31,809 bases of DNA, from contig JAGCET010000017.1 of the NCBI GenBank assembly GCA_017650505.1, positions 1 through 31,809 of the forward strand, in the 5' to 3' direction. Under the pieces are notes generated by a model. That model was not told where the DNA came from. It saw only the letters and a program-made list of their open reading frames with translations, and did no database searches. Source of the DNA: Alphaproteobacteria bacterium (GTDB lineage: Bacteria; Pseudomonadota; Alphaproteobacteria; Rs-D84). Below, piece by piece: positions 18,455 through 27,584 of the stretch (positions within the stretch are counted from its first letter, which is position 1; each line of letters begins with the position of its first letter). A program made the translations under genes and the position numbers.

Positions 18455-18482
18455 TTGATTTAGTAAAATTTATTGGTAATAT
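18455..18482 (+). promoter_or_regulatory. prfB promoter
   Basis: TTGATT (18455-18460), 16 bp and TAATAT (18477-18482) lie 7 nt before the ATG at 18490. The transcript would begin at the start codon. This supports 18490 over the ATG at 18496. Confidence 0.5.
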
Positions 18483-18489
18483 GTAAATT

Positions 18490-19561
18490 ATGATTATGGC
18501 GAATGAAATCTTGCGCGAAATAAATGATAACCTGATTGCTATTCGGGGGTTTCTTTGACCCCGACGATTTGCGGAATCAGATTGAAAAACTGACCACGGA
18601 ATCACAAAATCCGGACCTGTGGAATGACCCGGACGCGGCGCGTGCAATATTGCAAAAGAAATCTGCATTGGAACGCGAACTTAACGAATATGAATCCATG
18701 GCGGCCGATTATGATAATTTTTCCGAATTGTTTCAAATTGCACCCGAAGACGCGGACGTTTTGAACGGAATTTCTGAATTATCGGAACGCGTAAGGCGGG
18801 CAAAGTATATAACACTGTTTAACAATCCGGCCGATAATAATAATGCGTTTTTGTTTATCCAGGCCGGCGCCGGCGGGACCGAAGCCCAAGATTGGGCGCA
18901 AATGTTGCAACGTATGTACAATCGGTGGGCCGAACGACACGGATTTACGGTTGAAATTGTCGAAGAACACGCCGGCGACACGGCCGGAATAAAAAGCATG
19001 ACCATGCGCATTATCGGCGAACGCGCCTATGGTTGGTTGCGAAATGAAATCGGTGTGCATCGTTTGGTGCGAATTTCGCCATTTAACGCGAACGGCAAAC
19101 GCCAAACCAGTTTTGCATCCGTGGACGTGTGGCCCGACGTTGATGATTCTATACAAATAGATATAAACGAGAAAGATTTACGGATTGACACATATCGTTC
19201 TTCGGGGGCGGGCGGACAACACGTAAACAAGACCGACAGTGCCGTGCGTATTACCCATATTCCGACGGGTATTGTTGTCACATGTCAAAATGAACGCAGC
19301 CAGTTTCAAAATAAAGATATGGCAATGAAAATCTTGCGGTCGCGATTGTATGAACTGGAAATGGAAAAACGTGCCGCCGAAGAAGACGCTGCCAAGGCCG
19401 CCCAGAAAAAGATCGAATGGGGCAGCCAGATTAGAAACTATGTCCTGTACCCATATCGTTTGGTCAAAGACGTTCGCACTGGATTCGAATCCACCGATTC
19501 AGATGCCGTTTTGGATGGCGATTTGGACGGTTTTATGTTAAGCCTATTGCAACGCGGCTAA
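18490..19561 (+). CDS. prfB: Peptide chain release factor 2, with programmed +1 frameshift
   Basis: The gene is read as 18490-18555 joined to 18557-19561, giving 356 residues (E. coli RF2 has 365). The first 22 codons end in CTT followed by in-frame TGA at 18556-18558; slipping one base gives GAC and continues as DPDDLRNQIEKL. The frameshift site CGG GGG TTT CTT TGA C has the Shine-Dalgarno-like CGGGGG three bases before CTT TGA, as in E. coli. The RF2 stop-recognition tripeptide is S196-P-F198, and the GGQ catalytic motif is at G241-G-Q243. RF2 ends translation at TGA and TAA and, through the shift, controls its own level. A TTG start at 18536 in the second frame is an artefact of the shift. 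Confidence 0.96.
18544..18559 (+). promoter_or_regulatory. prfB recoding site
   Basis: CGGGGG (18544-18549), TTT, the slippery CTT (18553-18555), stop TGA and a following C form the complete autoregulatory frameshift signal. When RF2 is scarce the ribosome shifts +1 and makes RF2; when RF2 is abundant it terminates. Confidence 0.93.
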
Positions 19562-19583
19562 TTCCAAAACCCAACAAAAAAAG

Positions 19584-19608
19584 AAAACGGCGCGTTGCGC
19601 CGTTTTTC
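19584..19608. terminator. Bidirectional terminator between prfB and dnaK
   Basis: AAAACGGCGC (19584-19593), a 3-nt loop and GCGCCGTTTT (19597-19606) form a perfect 10-bp stem with A and T runs on either side. It serves both convergent genes. Confidence 0.88.
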
Positions 19609-19631
19609 TAATGACCATTTTTGCAACAAAA

Positions 19632-21533
19632 TTACTTCTTTTCCGAAAAATCTGCATCGCGCGTACCATCGGATCTATTTTCCGAAGAATCCGAATTCGC
19701 ACCTGCGGCATTTTGTGCTTCTTGCTGGGCCTTATATATGGCCTCGCCAAGTTTCATTGCTTTTTCGGTCAAAGCATCGGTTTTTGACTTCAAGCTTTCA
19801 GCCGTCGCATCAGATTTCGCCAATTCATCCGCCAATTCTTTCTTGGCATTTTCAATGGCGTCCCGTTCATCCGCCGAAATCTTGTCACCGTATTCTTTCA
19901 GTGATTTTTCAATAGAATTTATCGCGGTTTCCGCCATGTTTTTTGCTTCGGCCAATTCGCGTTTCTTTTTATCGGCATCCGCATTTGCGGCGGCTTCATC
20001 AACCATACGCTTGATTTCTTCTTCGGAAAGTCCACCATCAGATTTAATCGAAATCGCCTGTTCTTTGCCGGTGCCTTTATCGCGCGCAGAAACATGCACA
20101 ATGCCATTCGCGTCAATATCAAAAGACACTTCTATTTGTGGCATTCCACGCGGGGCAGGGGCGATACCTTCCAGATTAAACTGACCCAGCAATTTGTTGT
20201 CTGCGGCCATATCGCGTTCGCCTTGGAATACGCGGATGGTCACGGCCGATTGGTTGTCTTCGGCGGTTGAAAACACCTGGGACTTTTTTGTCGGAATTGT
20301 GGTGTTGCGGTCAATCAGACGTGTAAACACACCGCCCAATGTTTCAATACCCAATGACAACGGTGTCACATCCAACAGCAATACGTCTTTGACATCGCCC
20401 TTTAATACACCGCCCTGAATCGCGGCACCCATTGCAACAACCTCGTCCGGGTTCACGCCTTTGTGCGGTTCGCGACCAAAGAATTCTTTGACCGTTTCCA
20501 CAACCTTTGGCATACGGGTTTGACCACCAACCAAAATCACTTCGTTTATTTGCGATTTTTCAATTCCCGCATCTTTTAATGCTTTGCGGCACGGTTCAAT
20601 GGTGCGTTCAATCAAATCATCGACTAAAGATTCCAATTTTGCACGCGTAAGCGTCGTATTGAAATGTTTCGGGCCAGATGCATCCGCCGTCAAGAACGGC
20701 AGGTTGATATCCGTTGACATTTTCGACGACAGTTCGATTTTTGCCTTTTCTGCAGCCTCTTTCAAACGTTGCAGTGCCAATTTATCATTCGACAAATCGA
20801 TACCTGTTTGCGATTTAAATTCTTCAATCAGGTATTTTAACACGCGCGCATCAAAGTCTGACCCACCAAGTGCCGTATCACCATTTGTGGATTTAACCTC
20901 GAATACACCATCAACAATTTCCAATACCGACACATCGAACGTTCCACCCCCAAGGTCGTATACGACAATCGTGCCATCTTTATCTTTGTCCAAACCATAC
21001 GCCAACGCGGCCGCGGTTGGTTCATTTACAATACGCAAAACATTTAAGCCCGCAATACGGCCGGCATCTTTTGTTGCCTGGCGTTGAGAATCGTTAAAAT
21101 ACGCCGGCACAGTAATAACCGCATCGGTTACTGTTTCGCCCAGATAATTTTCGGCATCTTTCTTTAATTTTGCCAAAATCATCGCAGAAACCTGGGACGG
21201 GGCATATTTTTTACCATCTATTTCGACCCACGCGTCGCCATTATCACCCGCAACGATTTTATATGGAACGCGGGCCATAATTTCTTTGACGGCCGGGCTG
21301 TCAAAGCGCAGGCCCATCAAACGTTTGATTTCATAAATAGTGTTTTCTGGATTGGTGACCGCCTGGTTCTTGGCGGTAATACCAACCAACTGTTCGCCAT
21401 TGGACGTAATTGCAACCACAGACGGCGTGGTGCGTGCGCCCTCGGCATTTTCAATGATTTTCGGATCATTTCCGTCCATAAAAGCCATGGCGGAATTTGT
21501 TGTCCCCAAATCGATACCTAATACTTTTCCCAT
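19632..21533 (-). CDS. dnaK: Molecular chaperone DnaK (Hsp70)
   Basis: The 633-residue protein starts [14 protein letters not shown] with the phosphate-1 loop at 6-14. It has the [13 protein letters not shown] phosphate-2 motif and the interdomain linker [17 protein letters not shown]. The substrate-binding beta domain and helical lid ([22 protein letters not shown]) follow. It refolds and protects proteins with DnaJ and GrpE; neither partner gene is adjacent. The start at 21533 has AGGAG 8 nt upstream; the frame continues 12 codons further without support. The C-terminal tail, ending DADFSEKK, lacks the usual EEVxD-like acidic motif and is Ser/Asn-rich. It has a heat-shock-like promoter. Confidence 0.97.
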   Translation of the reverse strand: MGKVLGIDLGTTNSAMAFMDGNDPKIIENAEGARTTPSVVAITSNGEQLVGITAKNQAVTNPENTIYEIKRLMGLRFDSPAVKEIMARVPYKIVAGDNGDAWVEIDGKKYAPSQVSAMILAKLKKDAENYLGETVTDAVITVPAYFNDSQRQATKDAGRIAGLNVLRIVNEPTAAALAYGLDKDKDGTIVVYDLGGGTFDVSVLEIVDGVFEVKSTNGDTALGGSDFDARVLKYLIEEFKSQTGIDLSNDKLALQRLKEAAEKAKIELSSKMSTDINLPFLTADASGPKHFNTTLTRAKLESLVDDLIERTIEPCRKALKDAGIEKSQINEVILVGGQTRMPKVVETVKEFFGREPHKGVNPDEVVAMGAAIQGGVLKGDVKDVLLLDVTPLSLGIETLGGVFTRLIDRNTTIPTKKSQVFSTAEDNQSAVTIRVFQGERDMAADNKLLGQFNLEGIAPAPRGMPQIEVSFDIDANGIVHVSARDKGTGKEQAISIKSDGGLSEEEIKRMVDEAAANADADKKKRELAEAKNMAETAINSIEKSLKEYGDKISADERDAIENAKKELADELAKSDATAESLKSKTDALTEKAMKLGEAIYKAQQEAQNAAGANSDSSENRSDGTRDADFSEKK

Positions 21534-21566
21534 TTTTTGACTCCTATATTTTGTCTTTGTATGCCA

Positions 21567-21597
21567 CAAATATAGTTAGCCCCATATAGATTTCAAG
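21567..21597 (-). promoter_or_regulatory. dnaK heat-shock (RpoH/sigma-32-type) promoter
   Basis: On the minus strand CTTGAAA (21591-21597) and ACTATATTTG (21567-21576) are 17 bp apart counting from CTTG. This matches the alphaproteobacterial RpoH pattern CTTG-N17/18-CYTATNTNNG in all but one base. The leader is about 27 nt and carries AGGAG. Confidence 0.65.
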
Positions 21598-21634
21598 ACC
21601 ATAGGAATAAATTTTAGCGGTTAGTGATTAGTTC

Positions 21635-22432
21635 CTAGTTCCCAGTGGGCAAGTAAGTATTCCCGTACGGCACGTATGGCGTAGCAACGGTACCCTCTTC
21701 GATTTGGATATCATAGATTGTTGCGGTCGACGGCGTGACACCATTATAACACGCATAGAAAGAAACCGGTGAATCCAACATGTTTTGGGTTATTGTCCTA
21801 TTTGCACCGTTATTCCAAGTGGTTCTTTCAGGGCTACCCATAAAAATATAATTATATCCAACACACCCAGTTTTTTTAAATGTTAATTTATAAGTGTTTC
21901 CCAGAACCAACCCTGGGGCCAATTCTGATAATTTCTTTTTAGAACTTATGGCGGTATTGCCAATCATATCCGTAACAGTAATAGACCCATCACCATTATT
22001 TATAGCTTTTCTTGTATCTGTAGTGTTCTGATAAGATGGAACTTGACTTACATCAAACAAATTTTTTGTTGGATTGGTACGATTTTTAATCTGCACCAGC
22101 AAGCATTCATCATTCGGGTCGTCATTTTTCCATGCAATACAGACAAACTCTGCGGCGATTGCGTTTTGCACGGCGGCATCGGCGGTCGATGCCGTTACCA
22201 ATGCGTCTTGTTGTGTGGCATAATCGCCAGACGGATTATAAATCGGCTTTTGACCAATCCCATCGGTTTCGGACGAATCAAACGTCATCGCGCCAGTGCC
22301 GGTTGTGGTAAGGGTCGATTGTACAGATGCTAATCCCGCATCAACATATTCGCGCGATGTAATCGATTCTTCATTTTCCGCAAATGCCGCACCCGCACAT
22401 AACACACAAATTGCAAATATTATTTTTTTCAT
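21635..22432 (-). CDS. Secreted protein with phage-tail-like C-terminal domain
   Basis: The 265-residue protein has a Sec signal peptide (MKKIIFAICVLCAGAAFA, cleavage after AFA) and starts the mature chain with ENEESITSREYVDAGLASVQSTL, a helical stretch. Residues about 95-115 contain C-IAWKNDDPNDEC, a likely disulfide pair. From about residue 120 a beta-rich domain begins with TKNLFDVSQV and ends YDIQIEEGTVATPYVPYGN. The NLFD start and IQ.EEG..ATPYVPY end are what phage baseplate/tail-fibre proteins with a carbohydrate-binding-like fold show, so a glycan-binding role is plausible but inferred. AAGGAG lies 5 nt before the ATG. The gene follows the intergenic MITE-like element. Confidence 0.75.
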   Translation of the reverse strand: MKKIIFAICVLCAGAAFAENEESITSREYVDAGLASVQSTLTTTGTGAMTFDSSETDGIGQKPIYNPSGDYATQQDALVTASTADAAVQNAIAAEFVCIAWKNDDPNDECLLVQIKNRTNPTKNLFDVSQVPSYQNTTDTRKAINNGDGSITVTDMIGNTAISSKKKLSELAPGLVLGNTYKLTFKKTGCVGYNYIFMGSPERTTWNNGANRTITQNMLDSPVSFYACYNGVTPSTATIYDIQIEEGTVATPYVPYGNTYLPTGN

Positions 22433-22462
22433 TTTTTCTCCTTTTTTTGTTTTGTTTAATTC

Positions 22463-22670
22463 CAGAGAGCAAGTTCTCCTCCCACGGAGGAGTACCCGAA
22501 GGGGGAGGTGGGGGTAATATGCTTTTTATCTAACCACACACCGGCGGGTCAACATCACCCACAAACTTTTCCAAATTTTGTGGGACCCGATACCCGCCAC
22601 CTCTCTGTAAATCACCCACAAAAATGTTCCACATTTTTGCGGGGCCCGATAGAGGGGAACTTACTCTCTG
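22463..22670. repeat. 208-bp MITE-like element with 19-bp terminal inverted repeats
   Basis: CAGAGAGCAAGTTCTCCTC at 22463-22481 is matched at 17 of 19 bases by the reverse complement of 22652-22670. Between them lie a perfect CTCCTCC-CAC-GGAGGAG hairpin (22478-22494) and two tandem related units. Each unit has CACCCACAAA, a hairpin closing with TTTGTGGG or TTTTTGCGGGG, then CCCGATA and CTCTCTG (22556-22607 and 22614-22670). No transposase frame and no obvious target duplication are seen. The shape is that of a non-autonomous miniature element or a REP/BIME-type repeat. Confidence 0.65.
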
Positions 22671-22987
22671 CAATAATCCCATTTATCCCTTTCATTTTCC
22701 TTTCCACTTTTCACTAACCACTACCACTAAAACAAAACCGCCGTCGAATCTCGACAGGTCGGGGCGTTGACAAATCAGCATTCTAATGATTCCGATGGCC
22801 TTTATATATACTCCAACGGCACCCCGACGAACGGGGTACAGATTTGCGGCGCGAAAACATTCGGAAATCATCACAGATTACGATGCCTTGCACCGAGAAT
22901 GCTGGGCTTGTCACAGCCCCGAACCGAAATCCCTTTCGGTTCAAATAAATCTTATCAAAATTGATATTTGTTGGTCAACAGTTTTTT
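22671..22987. other. Non-coding intergenic stretch with conserved-looking hairpins
   Basis: No convincing gene was found here. The stretch has three clean hairpins: GTCGA-ATC-TCGAC (22743-22755), CCCCG-ACGAA-CGGGG (22822-22836) and GAACCGAAA-TCCC-TTTCGGTTC (22921-22942). It is richer in GC than most spacers in the window. On the minus strand one frame is open for about 60 codons, then meets a stop and continues for about 27 more. It lies downstream of the coiled-coil gene at 22988 and could be its trailer, a structured RNA or a decayed gene. Confidence 0.45.
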
Positions 22988-24919
22988 CTATTCCACAACC
23001 GCAACCAATGCAGAATATATAATGCCTAAATCCGTCTTGGCCAATGCCGCCGCCAATTTATCGGGGGTATCGGTCTGTTTCGCCGCCACCAAGATTTTAT
23101 CAAAACTACGTACAAACTGGGTTGCCTGGGACCGGAATACGGAATCAGATTTGAATAATTCGCGAATTTGCTTCTTGGTGGTTGCACGAACCATTTTGAC
23201 CATCCATTTTGCGAAAATGGTTTTATCTCCATCATGATATTTTTTCCACACAACATCGGGAATGTCGCCACCCATCGCGCGGGTCAAATCCAAGGTTTGT
23301 TCATACATTTTGTCGAATTCACGCGTAGATTGTTTGATAAAATCACGACTGCTGGCTCGTGGGGCGGGGGCGGCGGACGGCACTACACCAATTGCATCCA
23401 TTGGTGCGGCGGCACGCGCAACCGCCATTTGTTTGTTCAATGTCTGCATCGTTTCAACCGCCTTGGCATAATCAGACATCAAATCTATCATTTGCTGGCG
23501 CGACTGACCAGCCAAATCTTCTAATTTGCCCGCCGATTCAGAAACGCTTTTTGTTGAATCGGCCACGGTTGCACGAATATTTGCAATTTTTTCATCCAAT
23601 TCGGACACAATCTTAATAAGTGCCGCGCCCGCATCACCCGAAGTTTTCGCCAAATCGGGCAGGGCATTATAATACTTTTCAATAAGTTCGGATAATGGTT
23701 TTAATTGCGCCGTGGTATCCACAGACATCTTGATCAGCCCTTCGGATTGACCGGATAATTGTGTATGCGCCGTATTCATTTCCATCAACGTTTCACGCAC
23801 CCCCGTCGCCATTGTTTTTACGGAATCAGAAAACGCATTCGCGGCGGTCTTGGTATCGTTCAATGTTGCATTCGCAACCCCAGATACCGTTTTCAATTCG
23901 GACACAACGTCGGTTGCAAATTCACGGATTTCTGATTCAAAATGATTGGTCAGCCCGGCCAATTCATTCGAAACACCACGGACAGAACTTTCCGTCTCGG
24001 TTGCACTGTTTAATACCGCCTCGACTGCATCGGTCAATTTACGAATTTGCTTTTCAACCGAAGATTCCGTCAACATAACCTGGGCCCCCAACAGGTTTGC
24101 CGTGTTGGTTAATGTTGTCATTTGATTGTTTAATTGTTTCTTGCTCTGTTTATCAAAAGAATCCAGTTTCGCAAGATACCCTGACATAGATTTTCCAGAA
24201 TTCTTTAACACCGTTTCGTAATTTGTTGCGGCGTCTTTGATGTTTGTAAAACTTTCCGATACCGATTTGCCAAGTTCCACAATATGTTCCTGAACCACAT
24301 CAGATTTTACAATCATTTTATCAAACTGGTCTGTATTAGAATCTATGATCGACTGCAATGATGCACGCAGTTTATCGCTGGTTGCGGTCCAATTTTCTAT
24401 TTTCTCGTCTATTGTGGCAATCTTATCCATGGAATCATTTGTGGTCGTTGCGATTTGCGTCAACGTCTGATCAACAATTCCTGCGAACCGGTCGGTTGCA
24501 TTCGTGACATCATTCCAATTGTCGGAATTTACAATATTGCACAACCCCGATACCGTATTATCCATTCGGCCTGTCATCCGGGCAACACGCTGAACCGCGT
24601 CATTTGCATTTGCAACCAAAGCCTCGTTTTTCACGGTCAACTCATTTTTTAACTCCTCGGCGGTGGCAATTTGACCGCGTAAAGTTTCCTGCATCGTTTT
24701 GAAAATACCGATAATTTTTTTGATTTCGTCCGCCATTATTGTGTTTAATACACGTGTGGCATCGGCAATTTGCGCACGGGCCGGAGACGTAATAATATCT
24801 AAAACCGATTGCATAACACGTTGTGACCGACGCGATATAAAAAACATGAACACCAGTGTAATAAACAGCAAAACGCCAATAACCAAGCCCGACACAGCGA
24901 AAATATTTCCCCAATTCAT
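22988..24919 (-). CDS. Membrane-anchored coiled-coil protein
   Basis: The 643-residue protein has one N-terminal membrane helix (about residues 7-29, GLVIGVLLFITLVFMFFI, with basic SRRSQR behind it) followed by several hundred residues of heptad-like helix rich in Ala, Thr, Asn and Asp. The pattern resembles methyl-accepting or ApoA-like rods, but the conserved MCP signalling tip is not recognised. After an AAPMDAIGVVPSAAPAPRASS linker (about 525-545) comes a compact helical C-terminal domain with DVVWKKYHDGDKTIFAKWMVKM. It probably sits in the inner membrane with the rod inside the cell. Function unknown. The ATG at 24919 is preceded by GGGGGGTTAAG, an atypical but repeated start context. 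Confidence 0.75.
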   Translation of the reverse strand: MNWGNIFAVSGLVIGVLLFITLVFMFFISRRSQRVMQSVLDIITSPARAQIADATRVLNTIMADEIKKIIGIFKTMQETLRGQIATAEELKNELTVKNEALVANANDAVQRVARMTGRMDNTVSGLCNIVNSDNWNDVTNATDRFAGIVDQTLTQIATTTNDSMDKIATIDEKIENWTATSDKLRASLQSIIDSNTDQFDKMIVKSDVVQEHIVELGKSVSESFTNIKDAATNYETVLKNSGKSMSGYLAKLDSFDKQSKKQLNNQMTTLTNTANLLGAQVMLTESSVEKQIRKLTDAVEAVLNSATETESSVRGVSNELAGLTNHFESEIREFATDVVSELKTVSGVANATLNDTKTAANAFSDSVKTMATGVRETLMEMNTAHTQLSGQSEGLIKMSVDTTAQLKPLSELIEKYYNALPDLAKTSGDAGAALIKIVSELDEKIANIRATVADSTKSVSESAGKLEDLAGQSRQQMIDLMSDYAKAVETMQTLNKQMAVARAAAPMDAIGVVPSAAPAPRASSRDFIKQSTREFDKMYEQTLDLTRAMGGDIPDVVWKKYHDGDKTIFAKWMVKMVRATTKKQIRELFKSDSVFRSQATQFVRSFDKILVAAKQTDTPDKLAAALAKTDLGIIYSALVAVVE

Positions 24920-25004
24920 CTTAACCCCCCATTTTTTAAGTAAGATGTTCCTTGCACTTTCCGTGCATTTATACTAAAATCTATTTAATAAAGCAAGAAC
25001 ATAA

Positions 25005-27584
25005 ATGACAAAAAAGAATACTCTTTCGTCAGAACAAGAAATGGCCGTCGAACCAACGGAAAACGTTTGGGTTCAGGCAAACGCCGGCACCGGCAAAACC
25101 AGTGTTTTAACCGAACGATTATTGCGAATTTTATTTCGCAGTGGCGACACCCCGGGCGGAATTTTGTGTTTAACGTATACCAATGCCGCCGCCGGTGAAA
25201 TGCGCAATCGAATCTTGGCCGCGTTGCAGGATTGGGCGATGGCACGCGATGATGAATTGTGCGAAATGTTGGTTGGGGTTGCAATAAATAAATCACCAAC
25301 CGATGAAGATATCGCACACGCACGTCAAATATTTTTCAAATATATCGATAATCCTGACATTTTGAAAATAAAAACGATTCACGGATTTTGCGAAGAGGTC
25401 TTGCACCGTTTTCCAACCGAGGCCGGCATTTCGCCGTCTTGGTCTTTGGTGTCGGATGCGCCACAACGGGTGCTGTTGCGCGAAGCATTGGAAAAAGTCG
25501 TGAATTCAAATTTGAACGATTCTAAAATTGCGGCCGCATTTTTTCATATAACAAGTGTTGTGTCAGAATATAAATTAGACGATTTGTTGGGATATGTCGA
25601 GCAACAATACAAGAACTTTTTTGCAGTGGCAGATTTTGATAACTATCGCAAATATTTCATTGATACGATACAGAAAAATTTAAATTTAGAAAAACAAACA
25701 AATACAGACAAACCGGTGCAAGAATTGAAAAATATCATAGAGTTTGCAAAAAATGAAAAAAGAGCCGGTAAAACTTTACAAAAACTTATCGAACTAACCA
25801 CACAGTATATTGAAAATACAATAGATTTCGAAACATATAAATCAGCCTATTTAACCAACAGCGGAACAATTATAAAAAACGGCCTAAATTATGATTGGTT
25901 AGAAAAAGAAAAACAGCGCGCATTTCTTATAAATTCATACAACACAAACAAACAAATTTTTGATGACACGGTGGCACTATTTGATTTTGCGGCCGAATTT
26001 GCGCGCGCATACAAACAGATAAAGCGCCAACATAATGTTTTGGATTTCGAAGATTTGATTTTGTACACACACAGGTTGTTTTCTAACCCAGAAAACATGG
26101 GATGGGTATTGTCGCAAATGGACGTGTCTTTATCACATATTTTGGTTGACGAAGCGCAAGATACTGGGCCATTACAATGGGAAATTTTACAAATGTTGAC
26201 AGGTGATTTCTTTACAGACGGTGACAAAAACGACATGCCGCGTTCGATTTTTGTTGTTGGTGACACCAAACAATCTATATACGGATTCCAAGGTACAGAC
26301 CCGAACGCCTTTGCTCGCAGCCGTGAAGAAATTGCAAAGAATATACAAAATAATGTGCGCCAGATTCGCGAAGTACCCCTTACACAAAGTTTTCGTTCAA
26401 CCGAACCAATTCTAAAGACCGTCGATATGTTTTTTGATGATTCTCGTGTTAAATCGCTTACCAGTTTTATCAATAATCCGCACAAGTGTTTTAGACTGGA
26501 CGCCCCGGGTAACGTAGAAATTTATGAACTTACCACACCGGGCGACAATGAAACGGCGGTTGCACGAAAAGAATACATTCGCAATATCGCAAACAAAATA
26601 GAATTCTTAATTAGTAACAAAAAATATAACCCGCACGACATTATGATTCTGGTTCAGCAACGCAACCCCATGGCAAACCCAATGACAACCGAGTTAAAAA
26701 AACGCAACATTCCTGTCGCAGGCAGCGACCGCGTCATACTGCCAAATTTTCCGGTAATACGTGATCTTATGAACTTGGTGCGATTTTGTATAAAAACTGA
26801 TGATGATTTTAGTTTGTGTTGCGTCCTTAAAAGTCCAATGTTCGGTTTGAATGAAAAGGCAATTTACGATATTTGCACCACACGCAAGAAAAACAATCAA
26901 ACGGTTTACGAATGTATAAAAACAATCTATCCAGACATATACAATATATTAACCGATTTTATAAGTGTTTGTGCGGCGTCCGGCCCATACGGGTTCTTTA
27001 CCCATGTGCTGGACAATTACAATATGCGCGAAAAAATGGTTTCTGCACTCGGGAATCAAATTTTAGATCCATTGGAAGAATTTATCACAATTTGTTTGGC
27101 GTATGAAAGAACTCAACCGGGTGGATTAAAACGTTTTATAAAATGGTTTATTACCGGCGGTGCCGAAATTAAACGCGATATGGATTCGGGGGATGGTGTA
27201 CGTATAGTGACTGTGCATGGCAGCAAAGGATTACAGGCAAAATGTGTATTCTTGATAGACACCGTTTCAATGCCAAAATCATCGAATTTTTACACTGTAC
27301 CAAATTGCCGTTGGCCCGTATGGATTTGGACACCACATTCGCCAGATGGATTCAGCCCCGAATTCGATGCGCTACGCAAAATTCAAGTGCAAAAAAATAT
27401 CGAAGAAAGTTTTAGATTGTTATATGTTGCAATGACGCGCGCATGCGACGAATTATACATATATGGTTTTACGCCCAACAAAAACGCACCGGATTTATCT
27501 TGGCACAGTATGTTATGGAATGTGCTGTCCAACAAAGTATCAAAGAAAGATAATGTATTAAGGATTTCAAATTATGACCAATAA
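25005..27584 (+). CDS. addA: AddA-type double-strand-break repair helicase, without nuclease domain
   Basis: The product has 859 residues; fused AddA proteins of Alphaproteobacteria are usually 1100 or more. UvrD-type superfamily 1A motifs are in order: Q-like LSSEQEMAV, Walker A ANAGTGKT (25-32), motif Ia LTYTNAAAGEM, motif II LVDEAQDTGPLQWEIL, motif III VVGDTKQSIYGFQG, motif IV QSFRST, motif V RIVTVHGSKGLQA, motif VI LLYVAMTRA. The chain ends shortly after motif VI and the C-terminal RecB-family nuclease is supplied by the next ORF. AddA works with AddB to resect double-strand breaks for RecA loading; addB is not in this window. No ribosome-binding site is obvious upstream. Confidence 0.9.
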   Translation: MTKKNTLSSEQEMAVEPTENVWVQANAGTGKTSVLTERLLRILFRSGDTPGGILCLTYTNAAAGEMRNRILAALQDWAMARDDELCEMLVGVAINKSPTDEDIAHARQIFFKYIDNPDILKIKTIHGFCEEVLHRFPTEAGISPSWSLVSDAPQRVLLREALEKVVNSNLNDSKIAAAFFHITSVVSEYKLDDLLGYVEQQYKNFFAVADFDNYRKYFIDTIQKNLNLEKQTNTDKPVQELKNIIEFAKNEKRAGKTLQKLIELTTQYIENTIDFETYKSAYLTNSGTIIKNGLNYDWLEKEKQRAFLINSYNTNKQIFDDTVALFDFAAEFARAYKQIKRQHNVLDFEDLILYTHRLFSNPENMGWVLSQMDVSLSHILVDEAQDTGPLQWEILQMLTGDFFTDGDKNDMPRSIFVVGDTKQSIYGFQGTDPNAFARSREEIAKNIQNNVRQIREVPLTQSFRSTEPILKTVDMFFDDSRVKSLTSFINNPHKCFRLDAPGNVEIYELTTPGDNETAVARKEYIRNIANKIEFLISNKKYNPHDIMILVQQRNPMANPMTTELKKRNIPVAGSDRVILPNFPVIRDLMNLVRFCIKTDDDFSLCCVLKSPMFGLNEKAIYDICTTRKKNNQTVYECIKTIYPDIYNILTDFISVCAASGPYGFFTHVLDNYNMREKMVSALGNQILDPLEEFITICLAYERTQPGGLKRFIKWFITGGAEIKRDMDSGDGVRIVTVHGSKGLQAKCVFLIDTVSMPKSSNFYTVPNCRWPVWIWTPHSPDGFSPEFDALRKIQVQKNIEESFRLLYVAMTRACDELYIYGFTPNKNAPDLSWHSMLWNVLSNKVSKKDNVLRISNYDQ

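Noticed and set aside
18536..19561. prfB starting at TTG 18536 as a simple gene
   Set aside because: The CGGGGG-TTT-CTT-TGA-C recoding site and the in-frame 22-codon leader from ATG 18490 explain the gene better.
22692..22874. 60-residue minus-strand frame in the intergenic stretch (also 22508-22717 and 22786-23022 on the plus strand)
   Set aside because: No ribosome-binding site, no domain, and several overlapping frames of similar length; the hairpins are a better explanation.
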